Origin: Oreohelix idahoensis
Taxonomy: Eukaryota; Mollusca; Gastropoda; Stylommatophora; Oreohelicidae
Direction of reading: 5' to 3'
DNA length: 64,000 bases
NCBI GenBank assembly: GCA_024509875.1
Contig: JAMPIV010019097.1
Location: 124,001 to 188,000, forward strand
Shown here: piece after piece, positions 37,251 to 51,655 of the stretch
Numbering within the stretch: the stretch's first letter is position 1
Layout of the letters: every line of letters begins with the position of its first letter
The notes under the pieces: generated by a model
The model's input: the letters and a program-made list of their open reading frames with translations, nothing else
Databases searched by the model: none
Told to the model about the DNA's origin: nothing
Position numbers and translations under genes: made by a program

Positions 37251-39403
37251 TCTTCCGGAAATCCAAACCTGCAAAACAACATCTGCAAAGCCTCTGCAAC
37301 TGCTTGTGAAGTAATACTCTTCATCGGCACCGCCTCCGGCCACCTGGTGCACAAATCTACCATCGTTAAAATGAAACGATATCCCCTGTCTGAAGTGACC
37401 GAGAGGGGGCCTATAATATCAATCGCTACTTTCTGGAAAGGTCGTACTGACAAGTCCGTAACCTGCACTGGAGCTTTGGGAGTTCTGCCTTTATGCCTCA
37501 TCTGTTGGCATATCTTACAGGACCTACAATATAGTTTAATGTCCTTGCTAAACAATGGCCAATAGAATTGTGACAGCACCCTCTGGCGCGTTCTAGCCAC
37601 ACCCATGTGTCCCGCGAAAGGGGAGTCATGTGCAACCTCTAACACTTTTGCTCTAAAACTACACGGTACCACCACTTGGCGCTGAGTTTGTACTCCCTTA
37701 GCGAAACACCTAGTGAGAACATTATTCTTGAGCTCGAACCAATGTCTGGCCAGCTTCGTGCACTTTACATCACCTCTCTCGGCAAAGTTGTAAAATTTGC
37801 GCAATGATCCGTCTGACCGTTGGTGCTGGATAAAGTCCGACACCTGTGTATCCTGACTTCCAGTGACCAATTCCGATGTCTTAGCTTCATGATGCGTCGC
37901 TTCTAATGCGTCATCTGCCTTTGACTGTGCCCTAGTAATCACCGCATTGGCCATAAGCACACGATTGTCCATCCATTTCCTAATGTCCATCTGAGTACAT
38001 TCCTGCACACCTTGCACGTTACCCACAATCAAATCCGCTATCGGTGCTTCGAGTACGCAGGCCTGTACTCTACCAGATATGAAAGGTGTGTCCACCTCAA
38101 TAATGGCAAGAGGGTAATACTCAATGTTACCCCCGAAAGTGACACATCTTGCTGTCTTACCTATCAAGCATGAGTCATCAATGCAGGATCTACGAACTCC
38201 TATAGTTGTGCAGCCCGTGTCTCTCAAAACAGACACTTCCTGCTTTTGCACAAATCCTGGATGCAATTCCAAATGACCATTTTCTTCAAGAGAAGAGAGA
38301 CAAGGCAGAGTGTGACCACAGATAAGCATAGGCTTACCGTCTGGTTCAAATAATGGCCTACACCCTTCGCAATTCTCATTGTTAAAGGTTTCTAATATGC
38401 AAGCCGAATTCACTCGTTCTGAATTATTAGCACAGACCTTTGCCAAATGTCCTGTTTCATTACAAAGACTACAGTGTAGCTGAGTATTGCTATCCTTTTT
38501 CGGACTATTGTTTGGAGAGTGTCTGACTACTCGGTCTGACTCCTTTTTCTCAAAGGATTTGTTTCTTTGGTAAGGTGAGCTTTTGCGAAATCGTCTTTGT
38601 TCCTGCTCGTTTAGCGCATCTATCTGGATCTGATTCCGCAGGTACTTATCCTGTCTGTCTCCAATATATCTGTATTGATTTCTATCAGATTGATAGTTAA
38701 ATTTCTTCCTCGGTGATCTATGGTCCCGATAATTGTCATACCGTGCAGGAGATCTGTCTCCTCGAAAGTAGGGTCTATCATAATTAAATCTTCTGGGGCC
38801 AAATCTATCGGCACTCTTCGATCTATGTTGATTGTAAGGATTTCTAGTAATCTTTCCTATACTCGCTGAGAAAGTCCCAGAGATACTCTCCCTGTGTATG
38901 ACCTTTCCTGGATGCGCGGTTACGTATTGGTGTCCTAATTCTGACATCGTACCGATGTTTTTAGGCTTGCGTTCCTGGAAAAATGCAATAAGCTCCGATG
39001 AACACGATGACAATACCTTGTCCCGTAACATAAGGTCGAAAAGCCCATCAAAGTCTTTAGTAATACCTTCCATCTCAATCCATCGATTTAATAGCTGAGT
39101 AATTTTTGCAATGAAATCCTCAAAATCCTGATTGACGCTTGGTCTCACGTCTCGGAAACGAGCCCGATACCCTTTCGCCGTTAGACGAAATTTCCTTAAC
39201 AACCTCTCCTTGACTATGTCATAATTTGCTCTGTCGGTTAAAGGGATACTATACACAGTTTCTAACGCAGATCCTGAAAGCAAATTTCCCAGCAGAACAG
39301 GCCATTCCTCCTTCTTTATCTTCCAAGCCAAAACTCCTGCTTCAAAACGTTCCAAATACACGTCCATACTGTCCAAATCTTGATTAAAATTGGGTAACCG
39401 TAG
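37220..39403 (-). CDS. gag-pol: element B gag C-terminal part, protease, integrase N-terminal half
   Basis: An open frame of about 728 element codons. The first residues of the computed frame (MALKEFIIII) belong to the LINE tail. Gag capsid-like sequence begins LRLPNFNQDLDSMDVYLERF. An Arg/Tyr/Asp-rich region (about residues 210-310) precedes the CCHC knuckle CSLCNETGHLAKVC (about 38434-38474). The protease has LRDTGCT (about 38203-38226). The integrase H2C2 domain has HDSPFAGHMGV and CRSCKICQQ, followed by VAIDIIGPL (first Asp) and LSDRGRAF (second Asp), where it stops. An integrase deletion follows immediately. Confidence 0.9.
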   Translation of the reverse strand, partial: LRLPNFNQDLDSMDVYLERFEAGVLAWKIKKEEWPVLLGNLLSGSALETVYSIPLTDRANYDIVKERLLRKFRLTAKGYRARFRDVRPSVNQDFEDFIAKITQLLNRWIEMEGITKDFDGLFDLMLRDKVLSSCSSELIAFFQERKPKNIGTMSELGHQYVTAHPGKVIHRESISGTFSASIGKITRNPYNQHRSKSADRFGPRRFNYDRPYFRGDRSPARYDNYRDHRSPRKKFNYQSDRNQYRYIGDRQDKYLRNQIQIDALNEQEQRRFRKSSPYQRNKSFEKKESDRVVRHSPNNSPKKDSNTQLHCSLCNETGHLAKVCANNSERVNSACILETFNNENCEGCRPLFEPDGKPMLICGHTLPCLSSLEENGHLELHPGFVQKQEVSVLRDTGCTTIGVRRSCIDDSCLIGKTARCVTFGGNIEYYPLAIIEVDTPFISGRVQACVLEAPIADLIVGNVQGVQECTQMDIRKWMDNRVLMANAVITRAQSKADDALEATHHEAKTSELVTGSQDTQVSDFIQHQRSDGSLRKFYNFAERGDVKCTKLARHWFELKNNVLTRCFAKGVQTQRQVVVPCSFRAKVLEVAHDSPFAGHMGVARTRQRVLSQFYWPLFSKDIKLYCRSCKICQQMRHKGRTPKAPVQVTDLSVRPFQKVAIDIIGPLSVTSDRGYRFILTMVDLCTRWPEAVPMKSITSQAVAEALQMLFCRFGFPEEILSDRGRAF

Positions 39404-39409
39404 TCTATA
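39404..39409 (-). repeat. target-site duplication of LINE E (3' side)
   Basis: TATAGA on the minus strand directly after the LINE tail. The same six bases precede the LINE at 42218-42223. Confidence 0.85.
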
Positions 39410-39428
39410 AATAATAATAATAAATTCT

Positions 39429-40466
39429 TTAAGCGCCAAACACGGCGCATAAGGCAGAAACCAGTGCTCTCCAGGTTGTTCGTTGTGACGCCACTCCTCT
39501 TAGCTCTTGCACATTATTTAGGCCCAACGTTCTTCCTTCTCTTATTATTGTTCTTCTGAGTGTTTCTTTTGGTCTTCCTTTTTTCCGCTTACCCTCAGGA
39601 ACCCAAGTGAGCGCCTGTAGTGGTATTCTGTTGTTTTGCATTCGTAGGACATGACCGATATCTGACCATCGTCTTTTCCTTATATAGTCGGAGACATATT
39701 TCTGCCTAGAGTCTTCTCTTATTTGTCGATTAGTCTTGAATTCTTTCCAACTGATGTTCATGAGTTTTCTAAGACATTTTTTCTCGAATGTATTCAGCTT
39801 GTTCTCCAATGATTTTGTTATTTTCCAACTCTCACAGCCGTATGTTAACACTGAGATAACATTTGAATTAAACAGACGAAGCTTGGTATGTATATCAATG
39901 ATCGTAATTTCCAAATGTTAGATAATCTATTGAAGGCGCTAGCTGCCAAAGCAATTCTAGTATGGATTTCTCTTGTTGTGTCACCATCCTGAGTCATTTT
40001 ACTGCCTAAATAATTGAAACTTTCAACTTTCTGTAGTTTTTTCCCCGTTCAAGATGATATCAAAGGTCTCGTTAGAAAAGTTCATAGCTTTAGTTTTAGA
40101 GGCATTTATTTGGAGACCAATTTTAACCGAGAGATGACACAAATTATTTATTGCTTCTTGGGATTGTCTTGGTGTTCAACTTAAGAATGCTACATCATCT
40201 GCGAAATCCAGGTCCCCCAGGAATTTTCCATTTGTCCATTTTATACCCCATTGTTCATTGTGGGTATAGTTTCTCATAACCCAATCAATAGCTATTCCAA
40301 AAAGTAGTGGTGACATAATACAGCCTTGTTTCACCCCTGTTTCTACTGTAAACCATTCTGTATTCCCTGGATTTGTTCTAACACAACATCTTGCATTGTC
40401 ATATAGCGCTTTGATTATATTCATATATTTTGTTGGAAAACCATAGATTGTAAGTATCTTCCACAA
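39429..40466 (-). pseudogene. LINE E: RT active site to C-terminus
   Basis: The upstream frame (40466-40176) has GVKQGCIMSPLLFG and the catalytic FADDVAFLS. It then changes phase; the segment around 39915-40175 still reads as RT connection sequence. The last frame (39914-39429) has YGCESW, CLRKLMNISW, IGHVLRMQNN and EGKRKKGRPKETLRRT and ends SALCAVFGA-stop just before the tail. Frameshifts make this non-functional. Confidence 0.8.
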
Positions 40467-41573
40467 TGATGGGCGGTGTAGACTATCAAAGGCTTTTTGA
40501 AAAAATCGACGAAGGTGATAATAAGTGGCGATTGCCTTTCCACTGATTCTTCTATAATTGTTCTTAGTGTGAATATTTGATCAATACATGATCGTTTCGG
40601 CCTGAAACCCGCTTGTTCTTCTCTGATCTTTTCGTCAGCATGCAATTTAAGTCTTTCTAACATCATGCAACATAATAATTTTCCAGGTACTGATAATAGA
40701 GATATACCACGCCAGTTATTACAGTCTGATAGATCACCTTTCTTCGGTAACTTTACAATAATACTGTCTTTCCATTGTTGTGGTGGTTGTTCTTCTCTCC
40801 ATACTTCATTTATAATATCTAAAATTCTCAAGAGGTTGTTGTCATTAACTGCTTTAATCATTTCAGCCCTGAAATTTCGTCAAACTCCAGCAGCTTAAAA
40901 ATTTTTTAATCTTTTTAACGGCTTGTTTGATCTCGTCCAGCGTGAATTCATCGCAAGTTATTGGCAAGGTGGTTGTGGATGTTTCATTATTAAAATCAGG
41001 TGTTACTGTTGGTGGTGGTCTGTTTAGCACCTCCATGAAGTGCTCAGCCCATCTCTTCATTTGTTCTTTTTCTGTTGGTATTGAATTCCCTAATTTACTT
41101 TTAACAGGTGTTTCCATAGCAGTAGGCTGGTGACATAGTTGTTTTGTAATTTGATAAAGGCACCTACTATTACCAGTTCTTGCAGCATTTTCAGCTTCTA
41201 CGGCCAGTTCATTGATGAAATGTCTTTTATCTCTTCGAGTTTTTGTCTTCACTTCTTTATTTAACAAGTTATAAGTTAGTTTGCAAGATTCAACTGCATT
41301 ATGTGTACTTGCCGCTAGTAGTTTAAGTTTTGCTGTTTTCCTTTCTTGTATTTTATCCCAAGTATCTTCTCTCATCCATTTTTTCTTTTTATGTACTAGG
41401 TATCCGGTGGTCGCTACAGCTGCTTCTGTCATTGCTGTTCTCAGTTGTTCCCATTTAGTATCGATTGTCTTGGTGGTGATATCGTTGTCAATTTTGCCTA
41501 AAGCATCGAAATAGTTGTTCATTTTGACATTATATTCCTTCTTTATATCATTTGATTTGCAGTCTGTGTACAT
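40421..41573 (-). pseudogene. LINE E: linker and N-terminal RT
   Basis: The frame 41573-40863 carries the linker with MKRWAEHFMEVLNRPP. The frame 40861-40421 has QWKDSIIVKLPKKGD, CNNWRGISLLSVPGK and EEQAGFRPKRSC, then the catalytic Asp region ITFVDF. A T-run expansion at about 40494-40503 shifts the phase right after that Asp, destroying the active-site frame. Confidence 0.8.
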
Positions 41574-42217
41574 CTATTCTTCTATTTTTATTCGGTTGGT
41601 ATAACTTCTTCAGTTTAATTCTCATTTTAGCTATGCAGAGGTTATGATCGCTTCCGATCTCTGCACCTCTGTATGCTCTGACGTCTTGAACTGATGAGCG
41701 AAATTTAGCGCTTATGCAGAAGTGATCTATCTGGTTCTTAGTTCTGCCATCAGGTGAATTCCATGTTATCTTGTGGATATTCTTATGTGGAAAGATGGTG
41801 TCTGCCACAACGAGGTTTGATATTTCACAAAGTTCTAGAAGTCTTTCGCCATTTTGATTCAAACAGCCTATGCCATGAGTACCGAGATATCTTTGTACTC
41901 CATCGTTGTTGTCACCTACTTTGGCGTTAAAATCACCCATGACTGCTATTATGTCATGCTTGGGTATTGTGTTGATGGTACTTAGAAGTGCTTCATAGAA
42001 GTCATCTTTTGTGGTAACAAGAGCGTCGTTAGTTGGTGCATAACATTGTACAATTGAGAGCTTGAAAAATCGTGTCTGAAATCTAGCTAATATTAGCCTC
42101 TCATTGATAGGTACCCAGCTGATAAGCGATGCTGCTGCTTTCTGTGTCATTAGGATGGCTACTCCCTCTGTGTGACGATTATCATTACTACCAGAGTATA
42201 TAATTTGCTTTTTTTCT
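41548..42217 (-). pseudogene. LINE E: endonuclease domain
   Basis: APE-type endonuclease with EGVAILMTQKAAASL, VMGDFNAKVGDN (catalytic D-x-N), KNQIDHFCIS and GSDHNLCIAKM (C-terminal D-H). The N-terminal strand with the metal-binding Asn/Glu is missing through 5' truncation. Confidence 0.85.
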
Positions 42218-42223
42218 TCTATA

Positions 42224-42589
42224 GGGACGTGAGAATTCTTTCCCACCTGAATCCTGCTTCCTGGACTCATTATCTAGCTTCTTCAGATTTATTTCTCTGT
42301 CAGCTTCAATTTTCTTCAACTCTTTCTCTGCTTCTATCTTGAATTTGTCAGCTTCTATCTTCTTCATCTCTTTCTCTGCTTCTATCTTCTTCATCTCTTT
42401 ATCTGCTTCTATCTTCTTCATCTCTTTATCTGCTTCTATCTTCAATTTCTGGAATTCTCTCTCCTCACACCGTTCCATTCTATCATTTTCCTGTTTTTCT
42501 TTCCATTTTTTTTCTGCCCATTCCTGTAGAGCAGGGCCTGTTAATGCTAGCTCTTTACCAACCTCAACAAATTCTAAGAGGCTAGCCAT
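42224..42589 (-). pseudogene. gag: element B gag N-terminal part
   Basis: The start ATG at 42589 (MASLLEFVEVGKELALTGPA) fits the position and style of gag in A and C. After about 40 residues it becomes a Lys/Glu coiled coil with repeated EMKKIEADK units (the plus strand shows the matching TCTTCATCTCTTTATCTGCT repeats). Codon 122 lies at the LINE E insertion point. The coiled coil probably supports Gag assembly, by analogy with A and C. Confidence 0.8.
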
Positions 42590-44796
42590 CGTAATATAAT
42601 GTAATTAAATTACAATTTCTTAAAGCAGTACTCAGTGTACACAAAAATGCCTTTAGTATTCCCCACTGGAAAATTATCAGATATTGTACTAAAAAAAAGA
42701 ATCAAAATTATATGTAATGCCTAGTCAGAAATACTGACTGTACCACTCAAATAGGTGTATTCAGTATAATGGTGTGAAGTTATTCAACAGTATAATTTGC
42801 TGTACCCATGACACCCATAATATTTAAGCAGTGAAACTAAACACCACTGCAATATATAATTAATGGCATAAACATACATGTGATTCTCAACCAAACGAGA
42901 TAACTACGTCTACACAAGCAAAAATACCCAACCTACTCTTATGCTATCGGTACTGGAATTGAAATTGAGATACACTTCACTACAACAAAACAAACATAAA
43001 TATAAACAATGATGACAATAATGAAGATGATCAAGACGACCTTACTACACGAACGAACACGACAGTGCGGTGGAATAAGAAAAAAAAATCCTCAGACAGC
43101 AGCAGATGTCTAATTACAAACCGTAGCTGTTAACAAATGAAAACAAGAGTTTGGGAAATTAACATATGTACATGATAGTAAGAAGAATACAAGAGAATAC
43201 TCCAATTAAACATGACAAAGAGACACTATTACACATATGACACCGTGCAAACAAACCCGAACTGCACCACTAATACACTAAAATGTGCAACGTGAATTAT
43301 GCAGGGCAGCCAATAGGGTCAGCTCTATGTGCCCGTGCTCCGGCACACAATTCACATAGCAACAGTCCTAAAGAACAGTTTAGCATAATCTCTTTCCGCA
43401 ATGCAAAAGAGAAAATCCTTAACTCACACAACAACTAAATGACACCAAAATTATACTTCTACGAAGACACAACAAAAACCTACAATAGACAATGAAGTGA
43501 CCAAAGGTAGTATGTTGCAACACCACACCAGTTGAATGACGTCCTCACCAACCAAATGGAAAAGAGGTCACAGGAGAATGATTACTAATTATCTAATATT
43601 ATAAAGTAGAAAGGTACTAAAAGAAAAATAATTGTCCAATAATATATAATAATAGTAATAATACTACATTAAAAAAAATTAACTATAAATCAATTAAATT
43701 GATGATCTCCGCAGGTCTGGGTTCCTGATGATGACGTTGATATTTACAGCACTTTAGTCACTAATGATCCAATGGTCCACACAACGAACGACACGTTACA
43801 AAGTTACGTAAAGTTACAAATATTGTCAATTAGGATGACCCCTGAGTAAGGCACAAAGTCCACGCTTGTCACCACATAGTGCCTTGTCTTCACTGAAATA
43901 TCACAGGGATGTCAAGCAAAAAGTCAGACCACACGCATCAAAGTTATACCACAACTGTATACTAGCTCGTCGTCAGCATAAGGCGAGGATTTGCCAGCTC
44001 CACTCCAATAACATCTCATGAGTTCATGAAAGATACCACCGTTTGCAAAGGTGTAGTGCAGCCTTCTACGTGAGAAAAAGTTCAGTACAGTTTATGATGA
44101 TGGACTGCAGTGTTTTGTATAAGGCAAAGATCGTAACGTAAATCTAGTACTGTTCAGCTTTTGGCAACCTCCGTAACGACCGTGTGTAAAATATTGATAC
44201 TGTAATGCACCAGTTCCCGTGTTCGGCATGCACCCCGTTCCACAAGAAGACTCAATCACTTGATTTCTACAGGTACGTCGTCTCCTGAGCCAGTAAACAC
44301 TGTGTAGTGGCAACACTGTCCCACTGTTGGCTTTCAAACGACGCTGTAGCGGCCTCTAGTCTTGACTAGTCAGACGCTGAAATGAATGCTACCCAGGCTG
44401 CCATCAACTTGTTCGCCCAACCTGTACTAGAAGCAACATCTTCGTCCTCTCAGCCCTGCAGACAACACAATTAATGTCAACGAACCTGCCCCAACCTGGT
44501 TCACACCGCAGACGTTGGCCGACAACGGCGTCGTTTTCTTAACCAGAAGAGTGCTCAATGTCGCCCTGACATTTTGTTAGCACTGACACAGCGTACTGTT
44601 CATAATAAATCCCCCACTTCACTGTGTATCGCTAATCCGTGACCCGTGACTCACTATTCAAAAAAAGTACCTGAGAACTACGTGACTGAAAAAAACAGGC
44701 CTACAGTGTATGTGAACTAAAAAAGATTTCTGACCTGGCGCTGCATTGACGTGCAAAGATAATCAAACATGAGGACCCAAATACGAGCTCCCCACC
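42590..44796 (-). other. element B 5' leader (untranslated)
   Basis: About 2.2 kb between the 5' LTR and the gag ATG, with no long frame in element orientation. It should carry the packaging signal. It is unusually long compared with the leaders of A (about 270 nt) and C (about 190 nt), so it may contain an additional insertion that I cannot delimit. Confidence 0.65.
44776..44794 (-). promoter_or_regulatory. element B primer-binding-site candidate
   Basis: On the minus strand TGGGGAGCTCGTATTTGGG begins two bases after the LTR end. It shares the TGGGG...CTCGT pattern of tRNA-Pro-type sites. Confidence 0.5.
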
Positions 44797-45545
<749 letters not shown>

Positions 45546-46314
45546 AATTGTTCAGCCCAATGCAATATTGTTCGTGACTTCTGGAAATACCTTGTGAACT
45601 CTCCTGTGGCGTTGGCTATTGCACGCCACATGTCAGAGAAGAACCAAGAGTTTGGTGCTGGTGAGCGCGGCACGATAATGAATTATCACTATGTGTATTT
45701 CGCACATGACGTAAACATGTTTGGGATAGAAACGAAGAGAGCTGGTGTTTACCCTGAAGGGTTTGCTTGTGTTTTCTACCAGATGGTAGATATTTGGAAA
45801 ATGTTCAATGGATAATGTCTTGAAAGACATCAATGTGTACAGAAATGAAATTAACAAATGAAATGGGATCAGACAATGCTTACGTGGAAACACGGGATGT
45901 GGTATTTAATGAAATTAACCTGTCTTTCAATGCCTTGTGATGATGTTCAGTCTACGTTGTATTAAATGTTGGAATGTCAACAGAGTTTCGAAGTCGATAT
46001 ATTTATCGTTGAATTGGGCCATTGGAATTACTGTTACTGAGTTGTATTGTGGCTGTTATGAACCTGGGGACATTATATCTTTTAACCCTAGACACAGTGA
46101 GAAAACGAGCATAATACTCAACTGAATAATATAAACTTTGACGCCACACTCCCTTAAGGTAGAAATGTCGTTAATCTTCTATCTACATCTCTGCCAAGAG
46201 TAATCTTGCGCGCAGGTAGATACCTTGGAAGCCAATATTAGATACACTTGAGTTTTGGTCACTGTTGGACCACTACTGCAAAGCGGGGGAGGCAATCTGT
46301 GACAGCTATCTCAT

Positions 46315-46560
46315 ATTAACCAAGTTCTATACGAGGCAGTGTAATGTTATGCTGTGTTGTCTTCTCTTTGTCTCCTGAGAGAACCACCAGGTTCTATACG
46401 AGGCAGTGTAATGTTATGCTGTGTTGTATTCTCTTTGTCTCCTGAGAGAACCATTAGGTTCTGCACGAGGCAGTGTAATGTTATGCTGTCTTGTCTTCTC
46501 TTTGTCTCCTCAGAGAACCTTCAGGTTCTACACGAGGCGGTATAAAGTTATGCTGTATTT
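46315..46560. repeat. 67-bp tandem repeat, 4 units
   Basis: GTTCTATACGAGGCAGTGTA starts at 46324, 46391, 46458 and 46525, exactly 67 bp apart; later units carry point changes. Confidence 0.9.
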
Positions 46561-46604
46561 TTATTTCTTTGAGAGAGAATTTGTGAATATGAGATTTAAA
46601 TATG

Positions 46605-46845
46605 AACAAGTCCTCCTGGCAGGTGATAACAAGTCCTCCTGGCAGGTGATAACAAGTCCTCCTGGCAGGTGATAACAAGTCCTCCTGGCAGGTGATAACA
46701 AGTCCTCCTGGCAGGTGATAACAGGTCCTCCTGTCAGTCGTAACAAGTCCTCCTGACAGGTGATAACAAGTCCTCCTGGCAGGTGATAACAAGTCCTCCT
46801 GGCAGGTGATAACAGGTCCTCCTGTCAGTCGATGATAAGTCCTCC
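46605..46845. repeat. 23-bp tandem repeat, about 10 units
   Basis: Head-to-tail AACAAGTCCTCCTGGCAGGT plus GAT. Four diverged units reappear at 49118-49200 outside the right arm. Confidence 0.92.
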
Positions 46846-47042
46846 TGTCCGGTGATATGTCCTTCTGTCTGATGTGTCACGGATTTCCTCCCCTGCTTTT
46901 AACAATTGTTAACTTATATCCGATCCGTCGCCTTTTGTGAAATATTAAGCACTGGTTTTAGCCAGTACAAGCGCCCAGCTGGTGTAAATCCAGCGAAATT
47001 CCCTTTTTATAAGAACTAGTTCTATGGAGGTAAATATATATA

Positions 47043-49005
<1,963 letters not shown>

Positions 49006-49117
49006 GGGAGCCGCTTCAGAGCACAAATAATGGAATGGCAAAATAAGCCAAATAATAAGCGATGAGCGAGACCGCCGGCCGGAGTGGATGAAAGAGTGAG
49101 AGGGGCCAAAAGTACAT

Positions 49118-49200
49118 ACAAAAGTCCTCCAGTCAGGTGATTACACATCCTCCTGTCAGATAATGACAAGTCATCCTGTCAGGTGATGACAAGTCCTCCT
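49118..49200. repeat. diverged 23-bp repeat, 4 units
   Basis: Units such as AAGTCCTCCAGTCAGGTGAT, related to the array at 46605-46845. Confidence 0.8.
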
Positions 49201-49605
49201 ATCAAGAGGCTAAGAGTTTTATTAGAAGTAGATACAGAAACAAGAGGAAAGCAGAACACCAAGGCCACCAGAAGACCATGCAGATTGCCAGTTTAACAGA
49301 TACAAACAAGTGGTAATATTCAGACTAGGCACAGGCTACAACAGACTGAAATACCCTCTATTCAACAAGCTAAAGATATGAACTACCCCCAATGTAGCTG
49401 TGGCACTGAAAAAAATTACTGCTGAACATCTGCTTCAAAGATGTCCAGCATATGAGGAACAGAGAATGCACATATGACCACCACCAGTACCACTAATGGA
49501 CAAACTCTCTGGAGATATCAACAACCTTAGGGTGACCACCACTTTCTTTAAACTCTTTCAAGTTGACGCCTGGAAATGTACGAAGAAGAAAAAGAAGAAG
49601 AATAT
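49200..49605 (+). pseudogene. LINE 3'-end fragment with (AAG)n tail
   Basis: Reads FRLGTGYNRLKYPLFNKLKI, then a degraded CxC...TAEHLLQRCPAYEEQR zinc-knuckle motif and MDKLSGDINNLRVTTTFF, ending in GAAGAAGAAAAAGAAGAAG. This H/C-rich C-terminus follows the RNase H domain in several LINE groups. Stops within it show decay. Confidence 0.75.
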
Positions 49606-49729
49606 GAACATTACATTGATACAGCTAACATGAAAACAGTTACAATAATACAAAAATACACATTCCAAGCGAAAATAAAAGAAATAAACGGGACAGAACT
49701 CTATCCTCCACGAGCTAAACACAATCGCT

Positions 49730-49925
49730 ATGAATCACAGGTCGTTTGTGATTGACAAGGAGGTGCGCCTAACACCAGGACTTAAGGCCAAACCCAGGCT
49801 ATACGATTTCCCTCCAGAACCCGTACCAGGTGCGATTTTACACGGCAGGTAATTTCAAACACGTGAGCGAGCGGAACAGCAGTGGGGTTGTCGCTACGTT
49901 TAGTTTTCTCACCTTACGAACAATA
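49730..49925. repeat. unclassified interspersed repeat, copy 1
   Basis: Shares CCAGGACTTA.GGCCAAACCC.GGCTATA..ATTTCC and ACACGGCAGGTAATT with 53690-53895 over about 200 bp. Confidence 0.7.
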
Positions 49926-50469
49926 ACTGAATATAGAGGTGAAAATGATGAGGAAAACATGGAAAGAACTTGAGCGGATGGCACAGGACAGGCAGACTTG
50001 GCATGTGTTTGTTGAAGGCCTATGCTCCTCGGAGAGCTAAAGGGTATCGAACAATGATCATATTTCTTGTTGTAGATGTGCGTGTTTATTAAGTAACTTT
50101 CAAAAGTATACAAGGTGTCTCTAAAGTCCTTGCTCAGTTTAAATCTTTCCTGAATAACTTTACTTCCATCATAAGACAAAGCCATCTGTACAACGAAAAA
50201 GAGTGAGAATTTATTCAAGATTTTGCATATTTATTTGTAAGAACTTTCAAATTATCCGCAATTTTGTTAATGCAGTTATTGTCCGAAAGCACACAAGACA
50301 TTCACTTTAGGAAAACTTCAAATCGCATTCACCTTTATATCCGAAAGCACGAACATATTTAAAATTAACATTCTCACAATTAAATATGCTGAGAGTTGAA
50401 TAAATTTTCACTTTAAAGATTGTTTATATCTTATATCAAAGCAACGTTATTAAAGATTCTTACTTACTC
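49926..50469. other. unassigned A/T-rich stretch
   Basis: No recognisable gene or repeat family. Confidence 0.5.
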
Positions 50470-50590
50470 ACTTAATTGTTCCTCTCCTACCGTGAAGTGT
50501 AGAGTTTGGAAGAGAGAGCGCCATACTATCCTATCGGCTGTCTTTCTCCTGGCCTGGTTCCATTCTAGTCCTCGGTCCTTTCAGTATGAA
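50470..50590 (-). pseudogene. LINE F 3'-end scrap
   Basis: TTCCTCTCCTACCGTGAAGT...ATCGGCTGTCTTTCTCCTGG duplicates the start of the larger fragment at 50640-51300. Confidence 0.7.
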
Positions 50591-50639
50591 AGGTGAGAGA
50601 AAGGAAGGGCAAAATATTAGACGGAATGTGTGCCCAATT

Positions 50640-51300
50640 CTCTTACTTACTTACTTAGTCGTTCCCCTTCTACCGTGAGGTGTAGAGGTTTGGAAGAGAG
50701 AGCGCCAGACTATCCTATCGGCTGTCTTCCTCCTGGCCTGGTTCCATTCTAGTCCTCGGTCCTTCAAAGATTGTCTAATGTTGTCCTCCCAGCGGACTCT
50801 GGGTCGTCCTCGGGGTCTGGATCCTTGGCTCTTTGTTTCCCATGCTTGTCGTGGTATCCGATCTTCTCCCATTCTGCAGACATGGCCAAACCATCTTAAT
50901 TGGGACTGTTCTACTTGGGTCTGCAGGGTGTAGGATTTAAGGCCTTGACGTATTGTCTGGTTGCGTACCATGTCTCTTCTTGTTACTTTAACCACCTTCT
51001 TCAGATACCTCATTTTTGAGGTTTGGATCTGGCTTTTATGGGTTGTAGTCATTGCCCATGACTCGCATCCATATGTCTGGACTGGGACATAGGTGGAGCG
51101 GTATACAGCCATCTTCGTTTTCTTACCAACCTCTCTCTTGCTGAGGAATCCTCGATTTATGGCCTGACAAAGTCTCACAGCTGCTGCTTTTCGAGTGGCC
51201 AACTCTTCTTTGATGCCTCCCTTTCGGTCTATAATAGGTGCCCAATTCTCAACCCTTTGAAAAGTTCGTTCGTTCGTTCGTTCCTTCAAAGACTGTTTAA
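50640..51300 (-). pseudogene. LINE F C-terminal fragment
   Basis: A 212-codon frame (51289-50651) with GFLSKREVGKKTKMAVYRST, YGCESWAMTTTHKSQ, LRWFGHVCRMGEDRI and RPRVRWEDNI. This is the post-RT C-terminal domain of a LINE; the RT and endonuclease are absent. The same family gives the fragments at 15.1, 50.5 and 55.9 kb and the longer copy at 51.65-53.35 kb. Confidence 0.8.
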
Positions 51301-51419
51301 TGTTGTCTTCACAGCGGACTCTCGGTCGTCCTGGAAGTCTGAATCTGTGCCGATATTCTGTGGGTGTCCTTTTACATTATTTCTTTCTCTCTTACATTAT
51401 CCATTTAATGTAGCCAATA

Positions 51420-51655
51420 AATAATAATAAGGAATTTCACTGAATTAGCTCAGCTGGGGGCTTGAACGAGCTAATTATTGCATAACCCATTTTCACAAAA
51501 GGCATCATTATCCTTGTATCTTCAACTCTGCCAAGAGAAATCTTGTGCGAAGCTAGACACCTTTGAAAACCAACATCAGACACTCTTGAGTTTTGGCCAT
51601 TGGTGGACCACTACTGCAGAGAAAGGTGAGGATACCCGTGACAGAATCTCTGGCT
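51420..51655. repeat. degraded copy of the 32-49 kb structure's centre
   Basis: GGAATTTCACTGAATTAGCT...GGGGGCTTGAACG parallels 45450-45490, and CTGCCAAGAGAAATCTTG...TGGTGGACCACTACTGCAG parallels 46190-46280. A roughly 700-bp piece present between these parts in the main copy is missing here. Confidence 0.7.

Larger units (their letters stand above)
39410..42217 (-). mobile_element. LINE E: 5'-truncated RTE-like LINE inside element B gag
   Basis: A 2.8-kb minus-strand insertion bounded by the 6-bp duplication TATAGA. It runs endonuclease, linker, RT and C-terminal domain, ending in a short (TTA)n tail instead of poly-A. A microsatellite tail and a very short 3' UTR are typical of the RTE group. 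ORF1 and the first part of the endonuclease are missing. With the insert and one duplication removed, the gag frame on the two sides is in phase, so the LINE arrived after B. Confidence 0.88.
45546..46904. other. central region of the 32-49 kb inverted-repeat structure
   Basis: The unpaired middle. It has a 73-codon frame at 45594-45815 (+) with no recognisable motif, a 67-bp tandem array and a 23-bp tandem array (listed separately). The part 46180-46310 is seen again, degraded, at 51500-51650. No transposase was found. Confidence 0.6.

Noticed and set aside
46605..46845. Regular 23-bp direct repeats that could recall a CRISPR array
   Set aside because: Units abut with no unique spacers, and the window is clearly eukaryotic.
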